Part shown: positions 1 through 7,804 of the stretch, piece after piece
How the letters are laid out: each line of letters opens with the position of its first letter
Position numbering within the stretch: the first letter of the stretch is position 1
NCBI GenBank assembly: GCA_000437435.1
Contig: FR899627.1
Location: 1-55,776 of the forward strand
DNA from: Clostridium sp. CAG:768
Lineage (GTDB): Bacteria > Cyanobacteriota > Vampirovibrionia > Gastranaerophilales > Gastranaerophilaceae
Direction: 5' to 3'
DNA: 55,776 nt
Program-made: the position numbers and the translations under genes
The notes under the pieces: model-generated
Seen by the model: the letters and a program-made list of their open reading frames with translations, nothing else
Told to the model about the DNA's origin: nothing
Database searches by the model: none

Positions 1-671
1 TATATATTATTAATATATATAGATAATTTATTAATTATTTCTTTAAATTCTTCATCTGAATAAGTTTTTTCATTCAGGAAAGTTTCATTTAATAATTTAG
101 AAGGCACAAATTTTTGTAAATAATATTTTTTTGCTCCACTAATTAATTTCCCTATATTAATTAAATCAACCATACTAAGCTGAGATTTCACAACTGTAGT
201 TCTAAACTCATAATCAATCCCAGAATTAATAATTAATTCAATACTTTTTTTTATTTTTTTTACATCAACATCAATATTTACAATATTACTATATTTATAT
301 AAAGGAGCTTTAATATCCATAGCAATATAATCAATAAATGGCATTAATTCTTTCAAAACATTAGGCGAAGTCCCATTTGTATCAAGTTTTACTAGAAAAC
401 CCATAGATTTTATTTGCTTTATAAAATCTAACAATCCAACCTGTATACAAGGCTCTCCTCCTGTAATTACAACCCCATCAAGTTTTGCTTTTCTTGTACT
501 CAAAAACTCTAAGACACCGGCACAAGTCCATGCCGGCGTCTTACTCGAATTAATTAGTTCTGGATTATGACAATAATCACATCTAAAATTACAACCAGTA
601 GTAAATATAATAGCACTGATTTTATCTGGATAATCCAATAGGGAAGTTTTTTGTACACCACCTATTAACAT
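1..671 (-). CDS. nrdG: Anaerobic ribonucleotide reductase activating protein, NrdG (3' end outside window)
   Basis: Radical SAM enzyme that uses SAM and a 4Fe-4S cluster to install the glycyl radical on NrdD. Translating the minus strand from the ATG at 669-671 gives an open frame to the window edge. The cluster motif CNFRCDYC (CxxxCxxC) is near residue 30, followed by an ITGGEP motif typical of radical SAM proteins and a DTNGT segment. The start overlaps the end of nrdD by 7 bases, so translation is probably coupled. About 223 codons are visible, close to the full length of short NrdG-type activases, so only a few residues should be missing. Family assignment is firm; the exact end is not visible. 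Confidence 0.93.
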   Translation of the reverse strand, partial: MLIGGVQKTSLLDYPDKISAIIFTTGCNFRCDYCHNPELINSSKTPAWTCAGVLEFLSTRKAKLDGVVITGGEPCIQVGLLDFIKQIKSMGFLVKLDTNGTSPNVLKELMPFIDYIAMDIKAPLYKYSNIVNIDVDVKKIKKSIELIINSGIDYEFRTTVVKSQLSMVDLINIGKLISGAKKYYLQKFVPSKLLNETFLNEKTYSDEEFKEIINKLSIYINNI

Positions 672-2512
672 TTACATTCCCCTATTTTAAACTCTTGTCT
701 ATCTAAAAATTCTTGTTTTTTACCTTTATTCCATTGCTGCACAGGTCTAATATAACCTACAACTCGAGAATATACTTCACAAGACGCTCCACATTCAGGG
801 CAAGTATAATGTTCACCTGCAACATAACCATGATTTGGACAAGTACTAAAAGTTGGAGAGAATGTAAAATATGGCAAATGATAGTTATTGCAAATCTTTT
901 TAACAAGATTTTTCATTGTTTTTATACTTTGGATTCTTTCTCCTGCATAAATATGAACAACCGTTCCTCCTGTGTATTTTGTTTGTAAATCATCTTGGTG
1001 ATCTAAAACCTCAAAAATATCATCAGTATAATTTACTGGTAATTGCGTTGAATTTGTATAATAAGGATATTTATCTTTATCCAGTTTTGCCAATCTATAT
1101 GAAGTACCCTCTCCAGGTGTAGCTTCTAAATTATAATTATTTCCTGTTTCTTTTTGGAATTTAACAATTTTAGCTCTCATATAATCCATTACTTCAAGAG
1201 CAAATTGCTTTCCTTGTAAGCTACCTATATTTTCGCCAAACAAGTTTAAACAAGCCTCATTCATACCAATTAAGCCTATTGTTGAAAAATGATTTTTCCA
1301 ATACACGCCAAAACGAGCTTTTATATCCCTTAAATAAAATTTTGTATATGGATATAAGTCTTTATCTGTTAAATCTTCTAATAACTTACGCTTTATCTCC
1401 AAACTATCCTTTGCAAATTCCATTTTTTGAGCAAGTCGTTCTAAAAATTCAACTTTAGTTTTAGAAACTTCAGCTATTTTAGGCAAATTAATTGTTACAA
1501 CTCCAATAGATCCAGTTAAAGGATTTGAACCAAATAATCCACCTCCTCTATATTCCAATTCTCTGTTATCAATTCTCAAACGACAACACATTGATCTTGC
1601 ATCTTCTGGGGACATATCAGAGTTTATGAAATTTGAAAAATACGGGATACCATACTTTGCAGCCATTTTCCATAAGCCATTAATATTTTCATTATCCCAA
1701 TCAAAATCTTTTGTAATATTGTAAGTTGGAATAGGAAAAGTGAATACACGCCCAGAATTATCTCCATCCATCATCACTTCAAAAAATGCTTTATTCAACA
1801 TATCCATTTCTTTTTGAAATTCTTTATATGTTGCCTCTTGAAGTTCACCGCCAATAATGACAGGCTGTTCTGCATAATATGACGGGACATTCAAATCCAT
1901 TGTAATATTAGTAAATGGAGTTTGAAACCCAACACGAGTAGGCACATTCATATTAAATACAAATTCCTGAATAGCTTGTTTTACCTGTTTATAATCTAAA
2001 TTATCATATCTTATGAATGGAGCTAAAAGGGTATCGAAGTTAGAAAAAGCTTGAGCACCGGCAGCTTCTCCCTGCATAGTATACATAAAGTTTACAATCT
2101 GTCCTAATGCGGTTCTAAAATGTTTTGCAGAAGCACTTTCAACTTTCCCTTTCACTCCAGTAAAACCTTCTGATAAAAGATCTTTTAAATCCCAACCAAC
2201 ACAATAAACTGATATAATATTCAAATCATGAATATGAATATCACCATTGATATGAGCATTTTTAATATTTTCAGGATATATTCTATTTAACCAATACTGC
2301 TTGCTTATTTCAGATGCAATATAATTATTTAACCCTTGAATAGAATAAGACATATTAGAATTTTCATTAACTTTCCAATCTAATTGTTTTAAATAAGCAT
2401 CTACAAGATTCAAATTAGAATCTCTATCTGACTCCAAAGGATTAGACATAAAAGGCTTTTTAGCATAGCCGAAATTGACAACTCGGTTGTCTTTCAAAAT
2501 TACATTTTTCAT
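665..2512 (-). CDS. nrdD: Anaerobic (class III) ribonucleoside-triphosphate reductase, NrdD
   Basis: Reduces ribonucleotides to deoxyribonucleotides without oxygen, using a glycyl radical made by NrdG. The 615-residue protein has a Cys pair at about 309-310 (SMCCRLRID), a zinc-type cysteine cluster near the C terminus (CPNHGYV...CPECGASC) and the glycyl-radical loop RVVGYIRP with Gly at about 586. It is shorter than the classical enzyme of about 700 residues. The N terminus starts directly in the catalytic fold with no recognisable ATP-cone, so the usual dATP feedback domain seems absent. Upstream lie a cobalamin riboswitch and a clear promoter, so expression is probably repressed by B12. A B12-dependent reductase (nrdJ) is encoded at 31133. 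Confidence 0.96.
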   Translation of the reverse strand: MKNVILKDNRVVNFGYAKKPFMSNPLESDRDSNLNLVDAYLKQLDWKVNENSNMSYSIQGLNNYIASEISKQYWLNRIYPENIKNAHINGDIHIHDLNIISVYCVGWDLKDLLSEGFTGVKGKVESASAKHFRTALGQIVNFMYTMQGEAAGAQAFSNFDTLLAPFIRYDNLDYKQVKQAIQEFVFNMNVPTRVGFQTPFTNITMDLNVPSYYAEQPVIIGGELQEATYKEFQKEMDMLNKAFFEVMMDGDNSGRVFTFPIPTYNITKDFDWDNENINGLWKMAAKYGIPYFSNFINSDMSPEDARSMCCRLRIDNRELEYRGGGLFGSNPLTGSIGVVTINLPKIAEVSKTKVEFLERLAQKMEFAKDSLEIKRKLLEDLTDKDLYPYTKFYLRDIKARFGVYWKNHFSTIGLIGMNEACLNLFGENIGSLQGKQFALEVMDYMRAKIVKFQKETGNNYNLEATPGEGTSYRLAKLDKDKYPYYTNSTQLPVNYTDDIFEVLDHQDDLQTKYTGGTVVHIYAGERIQSIKTMKNLVKKICNNYHLPYFTFSPTFSTCPNHGYVAGEHYTCPECGASCEVYSRVVGYIRPVQQWNKGKKQEFLDRQEFKIGECKC

Positions 2513-2520
2513 AATAAAAA

Positions 2521-2621
2521 TTTCTCCCAGATTTCCGTGGTAACATCAACTCCAATAAGCATTCCGACTTTACGGCTGCGGTCCAGTGTGGGAATTTCAC
2601 CCATGCTTTCCTTACTGAAGT
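2521..2621 (-). promoter_or_regulatory. Cobalamin riboswitch in the nrdD leader
   Basis: Read on the minus strand, the leader contains the cobalamin aptamer core: a GGGTGAAATTCCC hairpin, the ACCGCAGCCGTAAAG element, and a B12-box-like GTCGGAATGC. An outer helix AGTAAG (2616-2611) pairs with CTTATT (2559-2554), and GCAT pairs with ATGC. It aligns almost base for base with the plus-strand riboswitch at 2711. A purine-rich GGGAG lies 11 bases before the nrdD ATG. I could not define the expression platform; no U-tailed terminator is obvious, so control may be translational. Confidence 0.85.
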
Positions 2622-2627
2622 ATTTTG

Positions 2628-2656
2628 ATTTTATAACTTTGTTTAAATTTTGTCAA
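2628..2656 (-). promoter_or_regulatory. Promoter of nrdDG
   Basis: On the minus strand, -35 TTGACA (2656-2651), a 17-base spacer and -10 TAAAAT (2633-2628), placing the transcript start near 2621, just ahead of the riboswitch. Confidence 0.75.
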
Positions 2657-2673
2657 CAAACTACAAAATTTAT

Positions 2674-2702
2674 TTGACATAAACTTTCCATTATTTTACG
2701 AT
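2674..2702 (+). promoter_or_regulatory. Promoter of the plus-strand riboswitch operon
   Basis: -35 TTGACA (2674-2679), a 17-base spacer and a weak -10 TACGAT (2697-2702). It lies back to back with the nrdDG promoter; the two -35 boxes are 17 bases apart. Confidence 0.65.
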
Positions 2703-2710
2703 TTTAAATA

Positions 2711-2850
2711 AAGAGGGAATGGAGTGAAGATCTCCAGCTGTGCCGCAACCGTAAAAGCCGGAATACTCAGAAAAACTTATTTACTGCGAGCATCGGTAAT
2801 AAGATATATTTTTCTCAGTTGTCCTCTAATAAATTCAACATAAAGAGGAT
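2711..2850 (+). promoter_or_regulatory. Cobalamin riboswitch before an operon of unknown genes
   Basis: Contains the hairpin GGAG/CTCC around TGAAGAT (2721-2735), the core CTGTGCCGCAACCGTAA (2738-2754) and the B12 box AGCCGGAATACTC. A long hairpin follows (2769-2816) with loop TGCGAGCATCG, suited to a kissing-loop contact. TCCTCT (2822-2827) can pair either with AGAGG at 2712-2716, closing the aptamer as P1, or with the Shine-Dalgarno AGAGGA (2844-2849) of the first gene. These pairings exclude each other, which suggests translational control. Confidence 0.87.
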
Positions 2851-2856
2851 TTTTTA

Positions 2857-3555
2857 ATGTCACTTACAGCCGTACAAACAAATAGCGCAAGAGTAGGGAC
2901 TTGTCCGCACGGTTTGCCACTAGGAGCATGCCCGATATGCAACGGTATGGGTGGAGGAGGCATGAAAAAAGCCGATTTCTCAGCAAAACCCGGAGAAATG
3001 AGCTGGAATGAATGTGCAGCAATAGGAGCATTTTTAAAAGCTCAACAAAACGCAAAATTACAAAGAGAACAAGATGCTCAAAATTTTGCACAAAATGTTC
3101 AAGCATTCCAAAATGCTTTAATGAATTCAAGCCAAAAATTAGCAAATATTGCACAATTTTTTTCAAATAACACACCGGCAATAATTGCTAAACCTGTAAA
3201 TTTTGTATTAAACACAGTATTAGGCAATATAATAAAAACAATTGCAAATATACCAACAACTATCTCAAATGCAATACAAACAATTCAACAGAAACTTGCA
3301 GATATTTCTGATAAATTAACAGCAATGATGGGTGAATTAAAAGCATCTATCGAAAAGAAAATATCAGAAACCTTTAAAGAAATAAAAAAGAAAATTAAAT
3401 CAATTTTTTCAATATTTCAACCTGCAGATTCTGATAATAACGACAAACAAATCGATGAAACCAAAAAAGCTTTTGAATTAAGAACTTTCATTCACAAATT
3501 ATATAAAAAGCTTACAAGCGAAAATGAAAAGGATTTAGAAGGAAATGACGATTAG
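2857..3555 (+). CDS. Unrecognised protein with N-terminal Cys/His knuckle, riboswitch-controlled
   Basis: No family recognised. The 232-residue protein starts with a compact Cys/His motif, CPHG-x5-CPIC (residues 16-28), followed by a glycine run, which could bind a metal. The rest is Gln- and Asn-rich helix, then a long amphipathic stretch (about residues 110-195, e.g. ADISDKLTAMMGELKA) that reads as a coiled coil or membrane-surface helix. There is no signal peptide. It is the first gene of a three-gene operon directly behind a cobalamin riboswitch; AGAGGA eight bases upstream sets the start at 2857. It overlaps the next gene by 11 bases. A role in cobalamin-related physiology is inferred only from the riboswitch. 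Confidence 0.8.
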   Translation: MSLTAVQTNSARVGTCPHGLPLGACPICNGMGGGGMKKADFSAKPGEMSWNECAAIGAFLKAQQNAKLQREQDAQNFAQNVQAFQNALMNSSQKLANIAQFFSNNTPAIIAKPVNFVLNTVLGNIIKTIANIPTTISNAIQTIQQKLADISDKLTAMMGELKASIEKKISETFKEIKKKIKSIFSIFQPADSDNNDKQIDETKKAFELRTFIHKLYKKLTSENEKDLEGNDD

Positions 3556-5032
3556 TCCACTGCGTGACAGTGAAACATTAAGACAACAAAGAAATCTTAC
3601 AACAACCCAAAAACGAGCAAATAATGAAACTAAAGAAGGGGTTTTAGTAAACAATTTCATAAAAGATTGTCCTGAATGTAAGGTAAATCTTGAAGATACT
3701 TGTGACACTTTAGTAATATCCGAAAATTCTAAAATGCCATCAAGATTGTATGAAAAAAATAATTCTCCAGAAAAAAGTATCCTGCCAATTAGCGCAATAG
3801 CTGTTGGAGTTATGGGGGCTATCACACTATTATCGGCATTTGTAAAACGAAACACAAAAATAAACCTTAAAATATCAAATGAAAAAAGATTACCTGAACT
3901 TACAAGAAATGTAGCTCTTAATGATGAAAAACATCAAGCTCTATACCAAATGATTGCAAGTCCGACAAGAAAAACAATTCTAGCAGGAATTGGAGTTCTC
4001 ACATTAAGTGCGATGGGATTTATGGGAAAAACTTTCTTTGATGGCTTCAAAGATGTTTGGGTAAAAAAACGCGAAGCAGATATCCAAAAGGACATGCAAG
4101 AAAAATTAATTGATATAGAAACTCAATCTTTTGCCGGCAAAATCCAAATTACAAGAAGTATGTTGTCAGAAAAAGCTAAAGAATTCAGCAAATATTTATC
4201 TGATGATAAAGAAAAAATCCTTCCAAATTTTGGCAAACATCTTCGTTTTACTGGAAAATACAATAACCAGAATAATAGCTCTGATAATAACAACTTAAAC
4301 TATTTTCTTCTCGGTGCAACTACAATTGCAACAATAATCGGATTAGGTTACTTATCTCTTAAAAACTTAAGTAAAAGTAAGTCACTTTTAGAAGATTATG
4401 CAAAAAACAGAAAAAATCTTATTATAGAAATAGTAAAAAACTCTTCAGATACAACAAAAGAAAATGATAAGAAATTACTGGAAGCTCATTTTCAATCAAT
4501 AGATGCTCATGCAGATACAATAAAAGAATACTTAAAAGGATTAAAATGGAATAAATCAGAAGTTGATGAATTTACGCAAAGACTCATAAAAAAAGCAGAA
4601 ACATCAACCACAAAGGTAAATGAAACAATTGGCGGTGATGGGACTCCAAAACCTACATTCTACTCACACGTAGATGACTATAGAGCATTTTTCTACAACT
4701 GGCTTTTAGATACAAATAATAAACAATTCAAACAATTATTCTTCGGGATAACAGGAATTACTGCGCTCAGCTATGGAGGGAAACTTGCAGGTGATGCAAT
4801 AAAAGAAGTTCAGGTAAAAAAACTTAATGCTAAAACTGAAGTAGAATTACAAAACAGACTAATATCCACAGAACTAAGAAACTTTAAATCAAAAAAAGAA
4901 GCTGCAATACAACCACTTGTTGATGAATTTTACAAACAAGCCCAAAATGGAAAACCAAAAGAAGAATTAAAAGTAATAGCAGATAATATATTATTCGAAA
5001 TTAAAAACGGACCTCCGTTTGTATATTCATAA
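3545..5032 (+). CDS. Unrecognised multi-spanning membrane protein with internal duplication
   Basis: No family recognised. The 495-residue protein has a Cys motif near residues 42-53 (CPEC...C) and four hydrophobic segments at about 79-100, 144-165, 253-272 and 398-416. The segment after TM2 (GFKDVWVKKREADIQ...EKLIDIETQSF) resembles the segment after TM4 (AIKEVQVKKLNAKTE...NRLISTELRNF), so the protein looks like two repeats of a two-TM plus helical-stalk unit. It overlaps the upstream gene by 11 bases and is followed 15 bases later by the third gene, so the three are almost certainly one transcript. No transporter or enzyme signature is visible. Confidence 0.8.
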   Translation: MTISPLRDSETLRQQRNLTTTQKRANNETKEGVLVNNFIKDCPECKVNLEDTCDTLVISENSKMPSRLYEKNNSPEKSILPISAIAVGVMGAITLLSAFVKRNTKINLKISNEKRLPELTRNVALNDEKHQALYQMIASPTRKTILAGIGVLTLSAMGFMGKTFFDGFKDVWVKKREADIQKDMQEKLIDIETQSFAGKIQITRSMLSEKAKEFSKYLSDDKEKILPNFGKHLRFTGKYNNQNNSSDNNNLNYFLLGATTIATIIGLGYLSLKNLSKSKSLLEDYAKNRKNLIIEIVKNSSDTTKENDKKLLEAHFQSIDAHADTIKEYLKGLKWNKSEVDEFTQRLIKKAETSTTKVNETIGGDGTPKPTFYSHVDDYRAFFYNWLLDTNNKQFKQLFFGITGITALSYGGKLAGDAIKEVQVKKLNAKTEVELQNRLISTELRNFKSKKEAAIQPLVDEFYKQAQNGKPKEELKVIADNILFEIKNGPPFVYS

Positions 5033-5047
5033 GCTAAGGAGATCCAA

Positions 5048-5530
5048 ATGTATAATTATATCTCAATACAACCTTATAAAATTCAACAAAACCAATATAT
5101 ACCTTGTCAATTACCACAAGGTAATAGAAATTACACAATTGTAGATAAAAACAAAGTAGACCATTTTGTCTCTCAAAAAGAAGCTGCTTTGCCATATCTT
5201 ACAGATATTTTAATTCATTCTAACAATGAAACACAAATAGTAGAAACTCTACATATTGTAAATTCTATGCTTGATAATGGCGTAAAAGGTATTGAAAAAA
5301 TGTACCCAGTATTATCACGTTTTAATAATACAACTTCCCCTAATATTCAAACATATCTTGCAGGAATTTATAGAAAAACACAAGTTCCTGATGCCTTTGG
5401 TCCTCTCATTAAAATGTTAATACAAAATTCTATTAGACCTCAAACCTCAAATTTTGATCCTAATGAAGAAATAGGAGGAGCAATCCTATCTTATATTTCA
5501 GACCGCTTTAAAAATCAACCTCAAAAATAA
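5048..5530 (+). CDS. Unrecognised helical protein, third gene of the riboswitch operon
   Basis: No family recognised. The 160-residue protein is mostly helical, and its middle (about residues 38-130) reads like two or three HEAT/ARM-type helical repeats (KEAALPYLTDILIH, IVNSMLDNGVKGIEKMYPVL, QTYLAGIYRKTQVPDAFGPL). The motif S(Q/K)KEAA followed by a helix also occurs near the C terminus of the preceding membrane protein, hinting at a common origin. AAGGAG lies six bases before the ATG. There is no signal peptide or TM segment, so it is probably cytoplasmic and may bind the preceding membrane protein. Confidence 0.78.
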   Translation: MYNYISIQPYKIQQNQYIPCQLPQGNRNYTIVDKNKVDHFVSQKEAALPYLTDILIHSNNETQIVETLHIVNSMLDNGVKGIEKMYPVLSRFNNTTSPNIQTYLAGIYRKTQVPDAFGPLIKMLIQNSIRPQTSNFDPNEEIGGAILSYISDRFKNQPQK

Positions 5531-5531
5531 C

Positions 5532-5552
5532 ATGTTACAAATTCTTAACATG
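5532..5552. promoter_or_regulatory. Dyad motif TGTTACAAATTCTTAACA upstream of 5639
   Basis: An imperfect inverted repeat flanked by ACATGT-type palindromes. A close relative, TTACAAATTGTTAACAT, lies at the same distance (65-66 bases) from the TACGAGTACTA motif before the paralogous gene at 26586. A binding site or upstream promoter element is inferred. Confidence 0.45.
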
Positions 5553-5566
5553 TTTTAAAACATGAT

Positions 5567-5594
5567 TAAAGTTTTAATTCTCATGTGTCGATAA
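5567..5594 (+). promoter_or_regulatory. Sigma-28 (FliA)-like promoter
   Basis: TAAAGTTT (5567-5574), 12 bases, GTCGATAA (5587-5594); the E. coli FliA consensus is TAAAGTTT-N11-GCCGATAA. The paralogue at 26586 has TAAAGATT-N12-GCCGTAAC at the same position. TACGAGTACTA (5601-5611) follows in both. Confidence 0.55.
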
Positions 5595-5638
5595 CATGGA
5601 TACGAGTACTAAGTAATAAGAAAGGAAGATCGACAGCA

Positions 5639-6790
5639 ATGGGAATGGCAGCGTCACAAGCTAGATTTTTAGGTCTGACAGCCAGAAAAACCAATGTTGA
5701 ATTTGAAGGTCAACAGATCAACCAACAAAGAACAACATTGTCAAACCAATCTGCTAACTACTACAACGATTTGTTGGGTATGTCAGTACCGACTCCACCG
5801 TCTGTCGACGATTACACAAAAACTGTGTATACTTTCGAAGATGGTGCTTTAACAAACCAAATTACTTCAATGATTGCTCAAACTGATGGTACATATTCTA
5901 TAAGCTACATTAGACAATGGAATGATGATTTCTCTGTTGTTGGAGCATCTACTAGTATTGTTAATGCTAATAATGACAGATCAGTATTCAAAGTAGGATC
6001 TGCAACATTAAGAAACATGAGCGATGCTATCACTTATGACATTGAAGGAACAACAGCTTATTACAATTCTAAAGATAAAAAATACTATTCTACTCCAGAT
6101 TTTCAAGGTGGAACAGAAATTGATACTACTGATAAAGAAATAACTCTAAACAGTGATGACGAATACTTAAAATCATTATCAGCAGATCAACTAGCAAACT
6201 TGCAAAAAGAAGAAGCAGAATATATTAAATTATTAAAAAGCAAATATGGTGATGATGATTACCTTGTAAGATACGTAAAAAATTCAACAACAGGAGAATA
6301 CAGCCCATATTTCTACAAAAAAACAGATTTAGAAAAAGCTAACTATGATGATAACGGCAATTCTCAATCTAATATTAATTGCTACACAATCGGCAGTGAA
6401 ACAAAAACTGAAGAAGTAAAAGCTTCAACTGGTTGTCACATAGAAAAAGACAGCTCTGGTAGATACATCAATATCACTATACCTCAATACGATGAAGATG
6501 GAAATCCTATTGAAGATACAGGTGTAACTTATGCTCTAACAACTTCTACAGTTACTGACCAAGATGCTTATAATGATGCTATGAATCAATATGAATATGA
6601 AAAATATGAATATGATCAAGCAATCGATGAAATTAACGCAAAAATCGAAATTGTTCAAGCTCAAGATAAAAACTTAGAATTAAGATTAAAACAACTTGAT
6701 ACTGAACAAGATGCGATTTCTACTGAAATGGATGCAGTGCAAAAAGTTATTGAAAAAAATACTGAATCTACTTTCAAAACATTCGGATAA
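5639..6790 (+). CDS. Unrecognised protein with MGMAASQAR N terminus and coiled-coil C terminus
   Basis: No named family recognised. From the ATG at 5639 it is 383 residues. I chose this start because the paralogue at 26586 begins with the same MGMAASQAR, a purine-rich AAGGAAG precedes it, and the predicted promoter lies downstream of the alternative GTG at 5585. The N-terminal 50 residues are helical and Gln/Arg-rich. The centre is variable, acidic and Tyr/Asn/Thr-rich. The C-terminal 55 residues are a heptad-like helix ending in ESTFKTFG. Helical ends around a variable centre are the layout of flagellin- or hook-type export substrates, and with the sigma-28-like promoter suggest an exported assembly protein. 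This is inference only. Confidence 0.75.
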   Translation: MGMAASQARFLGLTARKTNVEFEGQQINQQRTTLSNQSANYYNDLLGMSVPTPPSVDDYTKTVYTFEDGALTNQITSMIAQTDGTYSISYIRQWNDDFSVVGASTSIVNANNDRSVFKVGSATLRNMSDAITYDIEGTTAYYNSKDKKYYSTPDFQGGTEIDTTDKEITLNSDDEYLKSLSADQLANLQKEEAEYIKLLKSKYGDDDYLVRYVKNSTTGEYSPYFYKKTDLEKANYDDNGNSQSNINCYTIGSETKTEEVKASTGCHIEKDSSGRYINITIPQYDEDGNPIEDTGVTYALTTSTVTDQDAYNDAMNQYEYEKYEYDQAIDEINAKIEIVQAQDKNLELRLKQLDTEQDAISTEMDAVQKVIEKNTESTFKTFG

Positions 6791-6856
6791 GATTAAAATA
6801 TCTTTATCTTAAAAAAATATAAAATTTTTCCTTTCCCTTTTTCCTATTGATTTTCC

Positions 6857-6885
6857 AACGACGAGCGTAAGCAAGTCGTTTTTCT
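6857..6885 (+). terminator. Rho-independent terminator after 5639 gene
   Basis: Stem AACGAC (6857-6862) / GTCGTT (6875-6880) with a 12-base loop, followed by a T run. Confidence 0.7.
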
Positions 6886-6949
6886 TTTTGCAAATTTATT
6901 TAGACACTAAAATATAATTCTATAAAATATTTATGATAAAATATTACAT

Positions 6950-7804
6950 ATGAGTTTTCAGGAAAAGTATTCTAAAATATTGAATACAGTAAAAAATGAA
7001 ATAGAAGATGTATGTATAAATTTAACTTCTGATATAAATATTCAGGAGCCATTAAATACAAAACTTTCAAACATCTTAAATGCACCTTCAAAACATATTA
7101 GACCATTAATATCTTTTTTATATTTAAAAGCTCTTGGTTTAAATATAGATGAAAAACAAATAATATTACAAACAGCAATTGAACTTGTACACAATGCATC
7201 ATTAATTCATGATGATGTAATTGATGAAAGTAATATTAGAAGAAACTCAAAAACAATTAATAATGAATTTGATAATAAACTCGCAGTAATTTCCGGAGAT
7301 TATATCTTATCTATAGCACTAAATTATATTGCAAAATTAAATTCTATAAAAATAGTAGAAATGTTTGCAGAAACACTATCTTTTATGACTAAGGGTGAAA
7401 TAAATCAACAATTTTCAAAATTTCAAATCCCTACAATAGAAGATTACATAAAAAAAACAGAACAAAAAACAGCCAAATTATTCGAAACAGCTATTTGCGG
7501 GAGCTTACTTCTTGCCAATTCTAATGAAAACGCATTAGTATTCGCAAAAAATTTTGGGATAGCTTTCCAAATAAGAGATGACATTATCAATATAAAAACC
7601 TCTAAAACAGATATTAAAGATGGAATCTATACAGCACCTATCATTTACGCAGGGAATACAGAAAATTATACAAATGGTATTGAAAAAAGTCAGATTTTGT
7701 TAAATAATTACATAGAAAATGCATATCAAGCAATAAAACATATAGAAGAAAACAAATATAAAATAGCAATAATAGAGCTTTTAGGACTTCTTAAAAATGA
7801 ATAA
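6950..7804 (+). CDS. Polyprenyl diphosphate synthase (trans-isoprenyl type)
   Basis: Condenses isopentenyl diphosphate onto an allylic diphosphate to make longer prenyl chains. The first aspartate-rich motif is LIHDDVIDES (DDxxD). The second, FQIRDDIIN, ends in Asn instead of the usual Asp. At 284 residues it is somewhat short for a long-chain synthase, and I cannot tell product length from the sequence. There is no good Shine-Dalgarno before the ATG at 6950. The 3' end overlaps signal peptidase I by eight bases, so the two are co-transcribed. A possible -10 TATAAT lies at 6913-6918. Confidence 0.88.
   Translation: MSFQEKYSKILNTVKNEIEDVCINLTSDINIQEPLNTKLSNILNAPSKHIRPLISFLYLKALGLNIDEKQIILQTAIELVHNASLIHDDVIDESNIRRNSKTINNEFDNKLAVISGDYILSIALNYIAKLNSIKIVEMFAETLSFMTKGEINQQFSKFQIPTIEDYIKKTEQKTAKLFETAICGSLLLANSNENALVFAKNFGIAFQIRDDIINIKTSKTDIKDGIYTAPIIYAGNTENYTNGIEKSQILLNNYIENAYQAIKHIEENKYKIAIIELLGLLKNE

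Noticed and set aside
5585..5638. GTG start extending the 5639 protein by 18 residues
   Set aside because: The GTG lies within the predicted promoter, and the paralogue starts at MGMAASQAR; the ATG at 5639 is preferred.
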